Below are positions 17,496 to 26,354 of a stretch of DNA of 64,000 nucleotides, one piece after another (the stretch's first letter is position 1; each line of letters starts with the position of its first letter). The position numbers and the translations under genes are program-made. This DNA is from Clostridium sp. CAG:354_28_25. Lineage in GTDB: Bacteria > Bacillota > Clostridia > TANB77 > CAG-508. Location of the stretch: the NCBI GenBank assembly GCA_001915925.1, contig MNRL01000016.1:45258-109257 (forward strand), given 5' to 3'. A model generated the notes under the pieces. It worked only from the letters and a program-made list of their open reading frames with translations, did not search any database and was not told where the DNA came from.

Positions 17496-18008
17496 ATGAA
17501 GATATTAGGAAAAAATAGTTTATCAGCAGGAGTAAAAGTTGGACTTAAAGTAGTTTTGGCAATAGTAATAATTTTAGAGATTGCCTTAATTGCTTTTTCA
17601 ATTATTACCAAGGCCAATATTATAGAAGAACCAAAAAACATAATATTATATTTATTCATGGTAACTGCAATACCAGCAGTAATAGTGGTTTATAATTTTA
17701 TAAAAATATTTAAAACATTTGAGGAAGAAGATGCTTTTAATAAGAAGAACATTAAAAGATTAAAAATTATATGGGCATCATTTATTATTGCAGGAGTTTT
17801 ATTTATAGCAATATCTTTATTATTTAAATTTTTAATAGGAAATGATTTATTGGAAGATTTATATATAAGAACATATGCTCAGCTTTCTAGTATGTTTATA
17901 GCATTTATTGGTTTAATATTTGTTGTACTAGGAATAGGAATTATTATGCTTTTAGAAATTTATAAAGAAGCAATAAGACATAAAGAAGAGAATGATTTAA
18001 CAATTTAA
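17496..18008 (+). CDS. DUF2975 membrane protein
   Basis: A 170-residue protein with four membrane helices and a charged loop (EEEDAFNKKNIKRLKII) after the second, the mark of the DUF2975/YoaS family. Its function is unknown. It stands 14 bases before a YozG-like regulator, the pairing usual for this family. GAGGAGG precedes the ATG. Confidence 0.86.
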   Translation: MKILGKNSLSAGVKVGLKVVLAIVIILEIALIAFSIITKANIIEEPKNIILYLFMVTAIPAVIVVYNFIKIFKTFEEEDAFNKKNIKRLKIIWASFIIAGVLFIAISLLFKFLIGNDLLEDLYIRTYAQLSSMFIAFIGLIFVVLGIGIIMLLEIYKEAIRHKEENDLTI

Positions 18009-18022
18009 AGGACGGTGATAAG

Positions 18023-18232
18023 ATGTCTATAATAGTAAATTTAGACGTAGTTATGGCAAAAAGAAAAATGCCATCAAATGAACTTGCAGAAAAAATAGGA
18101 ATTACACCTGCTAATTTATCAATACTAAAAACAAATAAAGGAAAAGCAATTAGGTTTTCAACATTAAATAAATTATGCGAAGTATTAAATTGTGAACCAG
18201 GCGATATATTAGAATACAAAAAGGACGAATAA
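18023..18232 (+). CDS. YozG-like HTH regulator
   Basis: A 69-residue Cro/C1-type protein: IVNLDVVMAKRKM, then NELAEKIGITPANLSILK as the helix-turn-helix and LCEVLNCEPGDILEY at the end. This short form nearly always follows a DUF2975 membrane protein. It probably controls that gene; no ligand is known. Confidence 0.9.
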   Translation: MSIIVNLDVVMAKRKMPSNELAEKIGITPANLSILKTNKGKAIRFSTLNKLCEVLNCEPGDILEYKKDE

Positions 18233-18234
18233 TA

Positions 18235-18262
18235 TTGCAAAAAAGAAATTGTGTGATATAAT
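18235..18262 (+). promoter_or_regulatory. promoter of ruvA-rarA
   Basis: TTGCAA and TATAAT with a 16-base spacer, starting 2 bases after the YozG-like stop. Confidence 0.55.
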
Positions 18263-18298
18263 ACCAAAGGAGAAAATTTGTTTGCAAAGGAGAAAGAT

Positions 18299-18898
18299 AT
18301 GTTTTCATATATAAAAGGAACTTTAGAAGTAAAATCATTAAATTATATAGTTGTAGATGTAAATGGTATAGGTTTTAAAATATTTATGTCACAATCAGCT
18401 ATACAAAGTTTAGAAGAAACAGGTACAACTGTAAAAATACATACATATATGAATGTAAAAGAAGATGAATTAAGTCTTTATGGTTTTATAACAAACGAAG
18501 AATTAAGAATGTTCGAGTTATTAATAGGGGTAAGTGGAGTAGGTGCAAAATCTGCAATAACAATGTTATCTTCAATTACACCATCTAAATTTGCATTAGC
18601 AGTAATTTCTAATGATGTAAAGACTTTAACAAAAGTGCCAGGAATAGGAACAAAATCAGCTCAAAGAATAATCCTAGAGTTAAAAGATAAATTAAAGACA
18701 GAAGATGCTATTAAATCAAATGATATAGAAGTACCAACAAATATTGTAGAAAATAATAACTTAGAAGAGGCTATTCAAGCTTTAAAAGTATTAGGATATA
18801 CAAGACAAGAAATAGAAAGTGTATTAGCCAAAATAGATATTAATACATTAACTGTTGAAGACATAATTAGGAAAGCTTTAAGTTTTTTAGGAATGTAG
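18299..18898 (+). CDS. ruvA: Holliday junction DNA helicase RuvA
   Basis: A 199-residue protein with the three RuvA parts: an N-terminal OB fold (MFSYIKGTLEVK, VDVNGIGFKIFM), two helix-hairpin-helix motifs (GVSGVGAKSAITML and VPGIGTKSAQRIIL) and a C-terminal domain (EEAIQALKVLGYTRQEI) that contacts RuvB. RuvA holds the four-way junction for RuvB-driven branch migration. The ATG at 18299 is chosen for the AAAGGAG site in front. ruvB does not follow; rarA does, one base after. Confidence 0.96.
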   Translation: MFSYIKGTLEVKSLNYIVVDVNGIGFKIFMSQSAIQSLEETGTTVKIHTYMNVKEDELSLYGFITNEELRMFELLIGVSGVGAKSAITMLSSITPSKFALAVISNDVKTLTKVPGIGTKSAQRIILELKDKLKTEDAIKSNDIEVPTNIVENNNLEEAIQALKVLGYTRQEIESVLAKIDINTLTVEDIIRKALSFLGM

Positions 18899-18908
18899 GG
18901 TGAGAAAA

Positions 18909-20150
18909 ATGGATTTAAGCAAACCATTAGCATATAGAATGAGACCAAAAACATTGGACGAATATGTTGGGCAAGAACATATTCTAGGTAAAGATAAAAT
19001 TTTATATAGAACAATAAAAGCAGATAGGTTATCAAGTATAATTTTATTTGGACCACCAGGATGTGGGAAAACTTCACTTGCAAGAGTAATAAGTGAAACA
19101 ACAAAATATAAATTTTATAAAATAAATGCAGTTACATCAGGTGTTTCAGACATAAAAAGAGTTGTTGAAGAAACTAAGAATATGATGTTAAATCCACAAG
19201 GTAAAAGTATATTATTCATAGATGAGATTCATAGGTTTAATAAATTACAACAAGATGCGCTTTTACCATTTGTAGAAGATGGAACAGTTATATTAATAGG
19301 AGCAACAACAGAAAATCCATATTTCGAAGTAAATAAAGCTCTAATTTCTAGGTCTATGGTATTTAAACTAAATCCATTAACTAAACAAGATATAATAAAA
19401 GTATTAAAAATGTCTTTAGAAAGAGAAGATGGGTTAAAAAGTTATGATATAAAAATAGATGATGAGACAATAGAAAAGATAGCAGATACTGCAAATGGTG
19501 ATGTAAGAACAGCATTAAATGGATTAGAAGTTGCAGTTTTAACTACAGAGATTTCATCAGATGGATATATACATATAACAAATGAAGTTGCTAAAGAGTG
19601 TGTTCAAGAGAGAAAAGCAATTTTTGATAAAAAAGGTGATAGTCACTATGACAATATAAGTGCATTTATAAAATCAATGAGGGGGTCAGACCCAGATGCA
19701 GCTGTTTTTTATTTAGCAAGAGCATTAAATGGAGGCGAAGATCCAGTGTTTTTAGCAAGGAGAATTGTTATAGCAGCTTCAGAAGATGTTGGTATGGCTA
19801 ATCCAAATGCGTTAGTGGTTGCAACTTCTGCAATGCAAGCAGTTCATATGATTGGAATGCCAGAAGCAAGAATAATTTTGGCAGAGGCTGCAGTATATGT
19901 AGCAACTTCTAAGAAATCTAATGCATCATATTTAGCAATAAATAGAGCACTAGAAGATGTTGCTAATAAAGATACTGGAGAGATACCAATGCATATTAGA
20001 AATGCTCCAGTAGAGGGAATGGAAGCATTAGGATATCATGAAGGATATTTATATCCACACGATTTTCCAGGACACTATGTAGAGCAACAATATTTACCAG
20101 ATAAAATGTTAGGAACAAAATATTATATTAAAGATGAAAATATAGAATAA
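18909..20150 (+). CDS. rarA: replication-associated recombination protein RarA
   Basis: A 413-residue AAA+ ATPase: LAYRMRPKTLDEYVGQEH at the N-terminus, Walker A GPPGCGKTS, Walker B ILFIDEIHRF, sensor GATTENP and the C-terminal tetramer domain with GSDPDAAVFYLARAL and EDVGMANP. RarA/MgsA acts at stalled replication forks. The ATG at 18909 has AGGGTGA in front; a GTG at 18900 is possible. It shares the ruvA promoter, which puts two fork-repair factors in one message. Confidence 0.94.
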   Translation: MDLSKPLAYRMRPKTLDEYVGQEHILGKDKILYRTIKADRLSSIILFGPPGCGKTSLARVISETTKYKFYKINAVTSGVSDIKRVVEETKNMMLNPQGKSILFIDEIHRFNKLQQDALLPFVEDGTVILIGATTENPYFEVNKALISRSMVFKLNPLTKQDIIKVLKMSLEREDGLKSYDIKIDDETIEKIADTANGDVRTALNGLEVAVLTTEISSDGYIHITNEVAKECVQERKAIFDKKGDSHYDNISAFIKSMRGSDPDAAVFYLARALNGGEDPVFLARRIVIAASEDVGMANPNALVVATSAMQAVHMIGMPEARIILAEAAVYVATSKKSNASYLAINRALEDVANKDTGEIPMHIRNAPVEGMEALGYHEGYLYPHDFPGHYVEQQYLPDKMLGTKYYIKDENIE

Positions 20151-20158
20151 TTATATGA

Positions 20159-20201
20159 GCGGCATGCAAGAACAAAATTTAACCATGTCGCTATAATTCT
20201 T
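20159..20201 (+). terminator. weak hairpin after rarA
   Basis: GCGGCATG and CATGTCGC can pair with one G-U over a 19-base loop; only a short T-rich stretch follows. Confidence 0.35.
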
Positions 20202-20242
20202 TACTTATTTTAACTAATAGATTATAATTAATCAAAGGATTG

Positions 20243-20437
20243 ATGGCGATGAAAAATACAAGAGAAGAAAACCATAATTGGAAATTTGAAAATAAACAAT
20301 ATTTAAATGAATTAACACGATTTATGGATTTAACTGAACAGATAAAAGATAAAGAATTAAAAGAAAAAATTATAGCACAAATGTTAAGATGTGATATGGA
20401 ATTAACCAAATTTGCAGAAGAAAAAATATTAAAATAG
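20243..20437 (+). CDS. small hypothetical protein
   Basis: A 64-residue, highly charged, helical protein with no family recognised. AAAGG lies just upstream; ATGs at 20243 and 20249 are both possible. It has no membrane segment. A weak hairpin after rarA separates it from the repair genes, and the TauE/SafE gene starts 33 bases later. Confidence 0.5.
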   Translation: MAMKNTREENHNWKFENKQYLNELTRFMDLTEQIKDKELKEKIIAQMLRCDMELTKFAEEKILK

Positions 20438-20470
20438 AATATTATTCTTTTCATTTGGAAAAATAATATT

Positions 20471-20818
20471 ATGATAGTAAAAATAGTAATTGGATTTATA
20501 GCAGGTATAATAAGTGGACTATTTGCATCTGGAGGAGGTTTAATATTAGTTCCAGCATATGTATATATAATTAAGATGTCAGAAGAAAAGGCTAGAGCTA
20601 CATCAATTTTATCAATATTACCAATGGTTATTATAAGTAGTATATTTTATTTTAAATTTGATAATATTGATTGGTGGTTAGGGGTAAAATGTGCAATTGG
20701 AGGTCTTATAGGTGGAGCGATAGGGGCTAAATTATTAAAAAATATATCTCCAAAGATTTTAAAGCTAATGTTTATAATATTTTTAGCATATTCAGCTATC
20801 AGATTAGTATTTTTTTAA
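20471..20818 (+). CDS. TauE/SafE family half-transporter 1
   Basis: A 115-residue protein with four membrane helices and the TauE/SafE start GFIAGIISGLFASGGGLI. Full members of this sulfite/organic-anion exporter family have two such halves in about 250 residues. Here the halves are separate genes 8 bases apart, and the pair would have to work as a heterodimer. The arrangement is seen in other Firmicutes, so it need not be a break. Confidence 0.82.
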   Translation: MIVKIVIGFIAGIISGLFASGGGLILVPAYVYIIKMSEEKARATSILSILPMVIISSIFYFKFDNIDWWLGVKCAIGGLIGGAIGAKLLKNISPKILKLMFIIFLAYSAIRLVFF

Positions 20819-20826
20819 GGTGAAAT

Positions 20827-21216
20827 ATGATAGAAGTTTTTACAGGTATAATTTCGGGTATTGTAAGTGGCTTGGGTATGGGCGGAGGAACTATACTCAT
20901 TTTAATTTTTACAATATTTTTAAATATAGAACAACATATTGCGCAAGCAACTAACTTGATTTTTTTTATTCCTACAGCGATTATAGCAATTTATATAAAT
21001 AAAAAGCAAAAACTATTGGATATGAAAACTGGAATGATAATTGGAATTTCTGGTATATTTGGTGCAGTGATTGGATCTATTATTTCTAATAAATTAGATT
21101 CACAAAATTTAAAAAGATATTTTGGCATTTTTTTGGTAATAATTACTATACATGAAATATATTCTTATATTAAATTGTATATTAGCAAAAAAACTAGAAA
21201 TAATAATATTAAGTAA
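20827..21216 (+). CDS. TauE/SafE family half-transporter 2
   Basis: A 129-residue protein with four membrane helices and the motif GIISGIVSGLGMGGGTILI, followed by QATNLIFFIPTAI, the second-half signature of the family. It is distinct in sequence from the first half, as expected for partners in one transporter. AAGGTGAAAT before the ATG is the ribosome site. Confidence 0.82.
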   Translation: MIEVFTGIISGIVSGLGMGGGTILILIFTIFLNIEQHIAQATNLIFFIPTAIIAIYINKKQKLLDMKTGMIIGISGIFGAVIGSIISNKLDSQNLKRYFGIFLVIITIHEIYSYIKLYISKKTRNNNIK

Positions 21217-21241
21217 AATATAATCGAAAAGAGGGATATTT

Positions 21242-21379
21242 ATGAAGTTTATGAAAGGAATGCTTGTTGGAACATTAATTTCAGCAGGTGTAATGTATAT
21301 GATGAGTGAAAACGAAGGCTCAAAAAAGAAAATGATAAAAAAAGGAAAACAATTTGCAAAAAAAATGGGAATGTTATAA
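21242..21379 (+). CDS. small YtxH-like membrane protein
   Basis: A 45-residue peptide: a short hydrophobic helix (GMLVGTLISAGVMYMM) and then a lysine-rich tail. It resembles the short YtxH-type or spore-cortex-type small membrane proteins only in layout. GAGGG precedes the ATG. Its stop codon lies in the loop of the terminator hairpin. Confidence 0.6.
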   Translation: MKFMKGMLVGTLISAGVMYMMSENEGSKKKMIKKGKQFAKKMGML

Positions 21380-21396
21380 TAACATTCCCATTTTTT
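21366..21396 (+). terminator. terminator overlapping the small gene end
   Basis: TGGGAATGTTA and its complement form a perfect 11-bp stem around TAA, followed by six Ts. The left arm encodes the last residues of the small protein. Confidence 0.85.
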
Positions 21397-21405
21397 CCCT
21401 AAGAA

Positions 21406-21843
21406 TTAATCTTTATCGCATTTGTCATCACATTTATCACAGCAAATTGGTCTTAAATCTTTGCATGAGTCCATGTTAACACCTTTTAAACAATTTTCAT
21501 CACGATGCTCACATTTTGCACATATTTTTACATGTTTTACATTATCTACCCATAATTGAATTTCATACATTTTGTTGTGGCATAAAGGTCCAAATACGAA
21601 TTCTCCATCACAGTCAGTAAACGTATGAGATACAGGACGCTTTTCTTCATGCCCCTTGTCACAAACGACTTCTATTAATTTTACAACAGCATTTTGAACT
21701 GGCTCTTTGTAACAGTCTTTTACAACACCAAAAATTACATTTCTGTTATCTTCTGGTAAATTTATTTCGATATCAAATTGCTTGCCATTTTCTATAACAC
21801 CTTCTACGTCAACAATAGGGCAAATGTTTTTATCATAATCCAT
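21406..21843 (-). CDS. carboxypeptidase-regulatory-like (Cna-B-like) cysteine-rich protein
   Basis: A 145-residue protein. Residues 35-110 read as a CarboxypepD_reg/Cna-B-type beta sandwich (GVVKDCYKEPVQNAVVKLIE, TDCDGEFVFGPL). The last 35 residues are rich in Cys and Asp (CCDKCDDKCDKD) and could bind metal or be cross-linked. No signal peptide is seen. Similar clostridial proteins lack a proven role. AAGGATG-type ribosome site precedes the ATG on the minus strand. Confidence 0.75.
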   Translation of the reverse strand: MDYDKNICPIVDVEGVIENGKQFDIEINLPEDNRNVIFGVVKDCYKEPVQNAVVKLIEVVCDKGHEEKRPVSHTFTDCDGEFVFGPLCHNKMYEIQLWVDNVKHVKICAKCEHRDENCLKGVNMDSCKDLRPICCDKCDDKCDKD

Positions 21844-21981
21844 AATTATTCATCCTTTCTATAATGATTTATAATATATATTATGTAAATTGAAGAAAAA
21901 TGTTGAATAATACACTTAGTTTATAAGTATAAAAGCTTGGTTTTCAACATATAAATTATAAAAACATTAGGAGGATTAATT

Positions 21982-22143
21982 ATGTTTTATGTAATAAATA
22001 AAGAAAAAATAATTGCATATGTGGTAACGGTATTTACTATAGTAGTATTATACTTTGTAGCTTCTACATATGAATATAAAGATGTAGTTCCAACTTCAAA
22101 TATTATAGTTAATAGCATAAGCGAAAATAGTATAAAACAGTAG
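21982..22143 (+). CDS. small membrane protein, 53 aa
   Basis: A single hydrophobic helix (IIAYVVTVFTIVVLYFVAS) follows a short charged start, and a polar tail ends the peptide. AGGAGGA precedes the ATG. No family was recognised. It may be a sporulation-related membrane peptide, but nothing in the sequence shows that. Confidence 0.6.
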   Translation: MFYVINKEKIIAYVVTVFTIVVLYFVASTYEYKDVVPTSNIIVNSISENSIKQ

Positions 22144-22179
22144 AAATAAACATAAATATCCAAAAAATAACTTTTTATG

Positions 22180-22208
22180 TAGACAAACCCAAAAAAAAGT
22201 AGTATAAT
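22180..22208 (+). promoter_or_regulatory. promoter of the SSB-like gene
   Basis: TAGACA and TATAAT with a 17-base spacer, about 80 bases before the TTG start. Confidence 0.6.
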
Positions 22209-22290
22209 AGGTATATCGGGATGTTTAAGACAGGATGAGACATAAAAGGGAAACGATAGATAAAATATAATTAGTATAGGAGGAAAAAAA

Positions 22291-22956
22291 TTGAATACAA
22301 ATTATTTAGAAAATAACCATTTAGTATTGGTTGGAAAGGTTACTAGCGATAAAAAATTTAGTCACGAAATTTATGGAGAAAGTTTTTACATATTTGACTT
22401 AGAAGTTGCACGTTTAAGTGGTAACTCAGATATTATTCCAATTACAATTTCAGAAAGACTAATATTAGAAAAAGAATTAGAAATAGGAGATAAAGTAGCA
22501 ATTGAAGGACAATTCAGATCTTACAATAGCTACGAAAATGAAAAAAACAGATTAATTTTAACTGTTTTTGCAAAGGACATTAAATATTTATCAGAAGAAG
22601 ATGAAGAAAATTCTAGCGAGAAAGTTTCAAATGAAGTTACATTAATTGGATATATTTGTAAAAAGCCAATTTATCGTCAAACACCATTTGGAAGAGAGAT
22701 ATCTGATATTTTATTAGCTGTAAATAGAGCATATAACAAATCAGATTATATACCAGCAATTGCATGGGGAAGAAATGCAAGATTCTGCCAAAATATAGAG
22801 GTAGGAACAAAGGTAAAAATAACAGGAAGAGTTCAATCAAGAAATTACGAAAAGAAATTTGAAGATGGAACAACTCAAACAAGAACAGCATATGAAGTAT
22901 CAATAAGCAGTTTAGAAATAGTAAATGAAGAAGAAGAAAATAAAGAGGTTATATAG
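22291..22956 (+). CDS. single-stranded DNA-binding protein with two OB folds
   Basis: A 221-residue protein holding two SSB-like OB folds. The second (NEVTLIGYICKKPIYRQTPFGREISDILLAVNR, then PAIAWGRNARF) is close to classic SSB. The first (NHLVLVGKVTSDKKF) is more diverged. Classic SSB has one OB fold of about 110 residues plus an acidic tail ending DDDIPF; here the end is acidic but lacks that tip. The start is TTG behind AGGAGG. It is a one-gene unit with its own promoter and terminator. Confidence 0.85.
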   Translation: MNTNYLENNHLVLVGKVTSDKKFSHEIYGESFYIFDLEVARLSGNSDIIPITISERLILEKELEIGDKVAIEGQFRSYNSYENEKNRLILTVFAKDIKYLSEEDEENSSEKVSNEVTLIGYICKKPIYRQTPFGREISDILLAVNRAYNKSDYIPAIAWGRNARFCQNIEVGTKVKITGRVQSRNYEKKFEDGTTQTRTAYEVSISSLEIVNEEEENKEVI

Positions 22957-22989
22957 ATTTTATTATTGACGAAATAAATCAATAAAATA

Positions 22990-23024
22990 AAGACTAAAAA
23001 GACTATGATTTTTAGTCTTTTTTT
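22990..23024 (+). terminator. terminator after the SSB-like gene
   Basis: AAGACTAAAAA and TTTTTAGTCTT pair around an 8-base loop and run into seven Ts. Confidence 0.85.
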
Positions 23025-23065
23025 GTTATAATGGCAATATCTTAAAATAAGGAGAAAAGAGCAAA

Positions 23066-24718
23066 ATGAAGAATAAAAACAAAAAAGGAATACAAAGAAA
23101 AACATTGGTATTTAACATATTAGCCATTATATGTATAATTTTATTTTGTGTAGCAATATCACCTGTTACAATGCAAAACGATACATATTATACAGTAAAA
23201 GTTGGAGAATCAATAATAGAAAATGGTATAGATGGAAAAGACCATTTTTCTTGGCATGAAAATTTGAATTATGAATATCCACACTGGTTATATGATGTTA
23301 TGATGTATTTTATATATAATATGGGTGGATGGACAGGTATATATATTTCGACAATTGTGTTTACTTGTATATTAGGAATATTATTATACCTTACAAACGT
23401 AAAAATTTCTAAAAATCATATTGTACCATTTGTTTTAACTATTGGAGCAATATATCTAATTAAGTCTTATATAGCAGCAAGAGCACAGTTGGTAACTTTT
23501 ATTTTATTTATATTAGAAATATTCTTTATAGAAAGATTTTTACGAAACAGAAAAATTGGATATGCAGTAGGATTATTGCTAATATCATTGTTAATTGCTA
23601 ATTTGCATGTAGCAGTATGGCCATTTTTCTTTGTTTTATTCTTACCATATATTGCGGAATATCTAATTTGTGTAATTGTGGATTTAGATTTAGTATTAAA
23701 AATAAAAAAACTAATATGTCGTATTAAAAAGAAAATATTTTTCAAAAAGCCTGAAAAGGTTAAGATGTTAGATGAAAAGATAGAACAATTAGAGTTACAA
23801 AGAGAGAATATAAAACAACGAAGAGAAAATAATAGGAAACATCCTTATAAAGTAAAAATCGAAAGAAATAAGAATGTAAAATATTTAATTTTAATAATGT
23901 TAATTGCTGCATTATTAGGTCTATGTACACCTTTAGGTACTACTCCATATACATATTTAATAGATACAATGCAAGGAAACACACCAAAAAATATAAATGA
24001 ACATTTACCATTAACACTAATAAATCAAAAAGATATTTTAGGGCTATTAATAATAGTAATTGCGCTATTAATGTTAACAGATATAAAAATCAAATTAAGA
24101 GATTTATTTATGTTTGGAGGTCTTGTAATTTTAGCATTAATGTCAAGAAGACAAATCTCTATGCTAATTTTAATTGGAATGCCAATATATTGTAAATTAA
24201 TTTTATCGTTCTTTAAGAAATATAAGTGCATGGATGATGCAAAAAAATTATTTAAAGAAATGACCGGTTTATATGGATTTTGTATTACATTATGCATATT
24301 TGTAATTGTAAGTACAAACATGTATAAACCAAAATTAGATGATGAGTATGTTGATGAGTCATCATATCCAGTACAAGCCTGTGATTATATTTTAGAAAAT
24401 TTAGATATTAGCAATATGAGAATTTATAACGAATATAATTATGGTAGTTATATGCTTTATAGGGGAATACCTGTATTTGTAGATTCAAGAGCAGACCTAT
24501 ATACTCCAGAATTTAATCCTGGTTGTACAGTATTTGATGATTTTCTAAATATATCAAATATTGGAACATATTATGAAAATAAATTTGATGAATATGATAT
24601 AACTCATGTAATATGTTTTAAAAATGCAAAATTAAATATGTTTTTATCAAGAAACTACGAATATAAGGAATTATATTCAGATGATAGATTTGTAATATAC
24701 GAAAGAGATGTTGTATAG
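23066..24718 (+). CDS. polytopic membrane protein, GT-C-like
   Basis: A 550-residue protein with about 11 membrane helices. A soluble, coiled, lysine-rich loop lies at about residues 210-275. The last 110 residues form an outer domain with NEYNYGSYMLYRG and VFVDSRADLYTPEF. That end is shared with hypothetical GT-C-type membrane glycosyltransferases, which use lipid-linked sugars; the donor and target are unknown. An early DTYYTVKVGE stretch could hold the catalytic Asp. It lies 9 bases before lspA and seems to be in its operon. Confidence 0.65.
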   Translation: MKNKNKKGIQRKTLVFNILAIICIILFCVAISPVTMQNDTYYTVKVGESIIENGIDGKDHFSWHENLNYEYPHWLYDVMMYFIYNMGGWTGIYISTIVFTCILGILLYLTNVKISKNHIVPFVLTIGAIYLIKSYIAARAQLVTFILFILEIFFIERFLRNRKIGYAVGLLLISLLIANLHVAVWPFFFVLFLPYIAEYLICVIVDLDLVLKIKKLICRIKKKIFFKKPEKVKMLDEKIEQLELQRENIKQRRENNRKHPYKVKIERNKNVKYLILIMLIAALLGLCTPLGTTPYTYLIDTMQGNTPKNINEHLPLTLINQKDILGLLIIVIALLMLTDIKIKLRDLFMFGGLVILALMSRRQISMLILIGMPIYCKLILSFFKKYKCMDDAKKLFKEMTGLYGFCITLCIFVIVSTNMYKPKLDDEYVDESSYPVQACDYILENLDISNMRIYNEYNYGSYMLYRGIPVFVDSRADLYTPEFNPGCTVFDDFLNISNIGTYYENKFDEYDITHVICFKNAKLNMFLSRNYEYKELYSDDRFVIYERDVV

Positions 24719-24727
24719 GGAGGATAT

Positions 24728-25300
24728 ATGGAAGAAAACCAAGAATCAAAAACTTTAACACAAAAAGTAAGAGAAAGAGAAGAACAAGAAAAATTAGCTA
24801 AAAGAAAAGTATTAAAAAAGATTTTTATAGTTGTTCTTATATTGTTACTAATAGACCAAATAACGAAATTTATTTTTATAAATAAAGATATAGCTTTAAT
24901 TCCAGGAGTGTTAAAATTTCATACAGTTCAAAATAGAGGAGGAGCTTTTGGAATAGGTCAAAATAGTACATTTACATTTATTGTAGTTAATATTATAGTT
25001 TTAGGAATAATAATAAAATTCATAAATATGCAAGCAAATCAAATAGATAGAAAGACAGGAATTGCGCTAGCAATGGTACTTGCAGGAGGATTTGGTAATC
25101 TTATTGATAGAATATTTAGAGGGTTTGTAGTAGATTTTATAGATGTTTCAGAATTAATAAATTTTCCAAATTTTAATTTTGCAGATATATTTATAGTTTT
25201 AGGATGGATTTTATTAGCATTGTTCTTTGCAATGTATGCTAATAATGTAAGAATAGGAAAGATAAAAAAAGAAAAGGATGGTAAAAGTGGAGAAATATAA
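24728..25300 (+). CDS. lspA: lipoprotein signal peptidase
   Basis: A 190-residue signal peptidase II with four membrane helices. The catalytic motifs are NRGGAFG, GNLIDRIFRG with VVDFIDV, and FNFADIF, which hold the two active-site Asp residues. It removes signal peptides from prolipoproteins. An extra N-terminal segment of about 30 charged residues precedes the first helix and is longer than usual. GGGAGGATAT precedes the ATG. The end overlaps rluD by 23 bases, the common lspA-rluD pairing. Confidence 0.95.
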   Translation: MEENQESKTLTQKVREREEQEKLAKRKVLKKIFIVVLILLLIDQITKFIFINKDIALIPGVLKFHTVQNRGGAFGIGQNSTFTFIVVNIIVLGIIIKFINMQANQIDRKTGIALAMVLAGGFGNLIDRIFRGFVVDFIDVSELINFPNFNFADIFIVLGWILLALFFAMYANNVRIGKIKKEKDGKSGEI

Positions 25301-26207
25301 AATAGGAGAAGAAAATGTTAATTGTAGAATTGACAAAATAATACCTATTTTGAATGAAAATATTACAAGAGTTGCAACACAAAAGTTGTTAGAAGAAGGA
25401 AAAATACTTGTAAATGATAAAAAAGTAAAAGTGTCATATAAAGTTAAATTAGATGATATAGTATCTGTAGAAATTCCAGAAGTAAAAGAAACAGAGCTTA
25501 TACCAGAAAACATAGATATAGATGTTTTATATGAAGATGAGTATATAATCGTTGTAAATAAAGCTAAAGGAATGGTCGTTCATCCTGCAAACGGAAATTA
25601 TACAGGAACATTAGTAAACGCTTTATTATATAGATGTAAAGATTCACTATCAGGTATAGGAGGAGAAAAAAGACCTGGAATTGTACATAGGCTAGATAAG
25701 GACACTTCTGGAGTATTAATTGTTGCTAAATGTGATAAAGCACATCTAAATATTTCTGAGCAAATAAAGAATCACAAGGTAAAAAAGACATATATAGCTT
25801 TGGTTAAAGGAATAGTAAAAGATAATGAAGCAACGATAGATATGCCAATAGGAAGAAGCAAAAAAGATAGAAAGAAAATGGATATAGATAAGAACGGAAA
25901 AAATGCTATAACACATTTTAAAGTTTTAAAAAGATACCAAGGCTATACACTGTTAAAAGTAAATATAGAAACAGGAAGAACACATCAAATTAGAGTTCAC
26001 TTGTCAACAATTGGATATCCTATTGTTGGTGATGGTGTATATTCAAATGGAAAAAATGAATTTAATGTAGATGGGCAAATGCTTCATGCCGAAAGTATAG
26101 AATTTGCACATCCAATAACAGGCAAAAAAATGAAAATAGAAGCACCATTACCAGAGTATTTTAATAATGTTCTAAAATTATTAGAAAATAGAGTTATTGA
26201 TGTTTAA
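25278..26207 (+). CDS. rluD: 23S rRNA pseudouridine synthase, RluD family
   Basis: A 309-residue protein with an N-terminal S4 RNA-binding domain (RIDKIIPILNENITR) and a pseudouridine synthase domain with the catalytic Asp in HRLDKDTSG, followed by GRTHQIRVHL. RluD makes pseudouridines in helix 69 of 23S rRNA. The ATG at 25278 lies inside lspA behind AAAAGG; GTG at 25287 is an alternative. Confidence 0.93.
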   Translation: MVKVEKYKIGEENVNCRIDKIIPILNENITRVATQKLLEEGKILVNDKKVKVSYKVKLDDIVSVEIPEVKETELIPENIDIDVLYEDEYIIVVNKAKGMVVHPANGNYTGTLVNALLYRCKDSLSGIGGEKRPGIVHRLDKDTSGVLIVAKCDKAHLNISEQIKNHKVKKTYIALVKGIVKDNEATIDMPIGRSKKDRKKMDIDKNGKNAITHFKVLKRYQGYTLLKVNIETGRTHQIRVHLSTIGYPIVGDGVYSNGKNEFNVDGQMLHAESIEFAHPITGKKMKIEAPLPEYFNNVLKLLENRVIDV

Positions 26208-26215
26208 GTAAAAAA

Positions 26216-26238
26216 TCCAGTACTAGAACAGTACTGGA
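26216..26238 (+). terminator. hairpin after rluD
   Basis: A perfect 9-bp stem, TCCAGTACT with AGTACTGGA, and a 5-base loop. No T-run follows directly, so termination may be inefficient. Confidence 0.45.
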
Positions 26239-26354
26239 AGATCTATATAAATCTTTTTATTCCATTAAAAACAGAATAAAAAGAAAATTAAAAACATAAC
26301 TTAATATTATAATATGCATAAAAAAATAAATTATACATAAAAAGGGGAAAAAAT

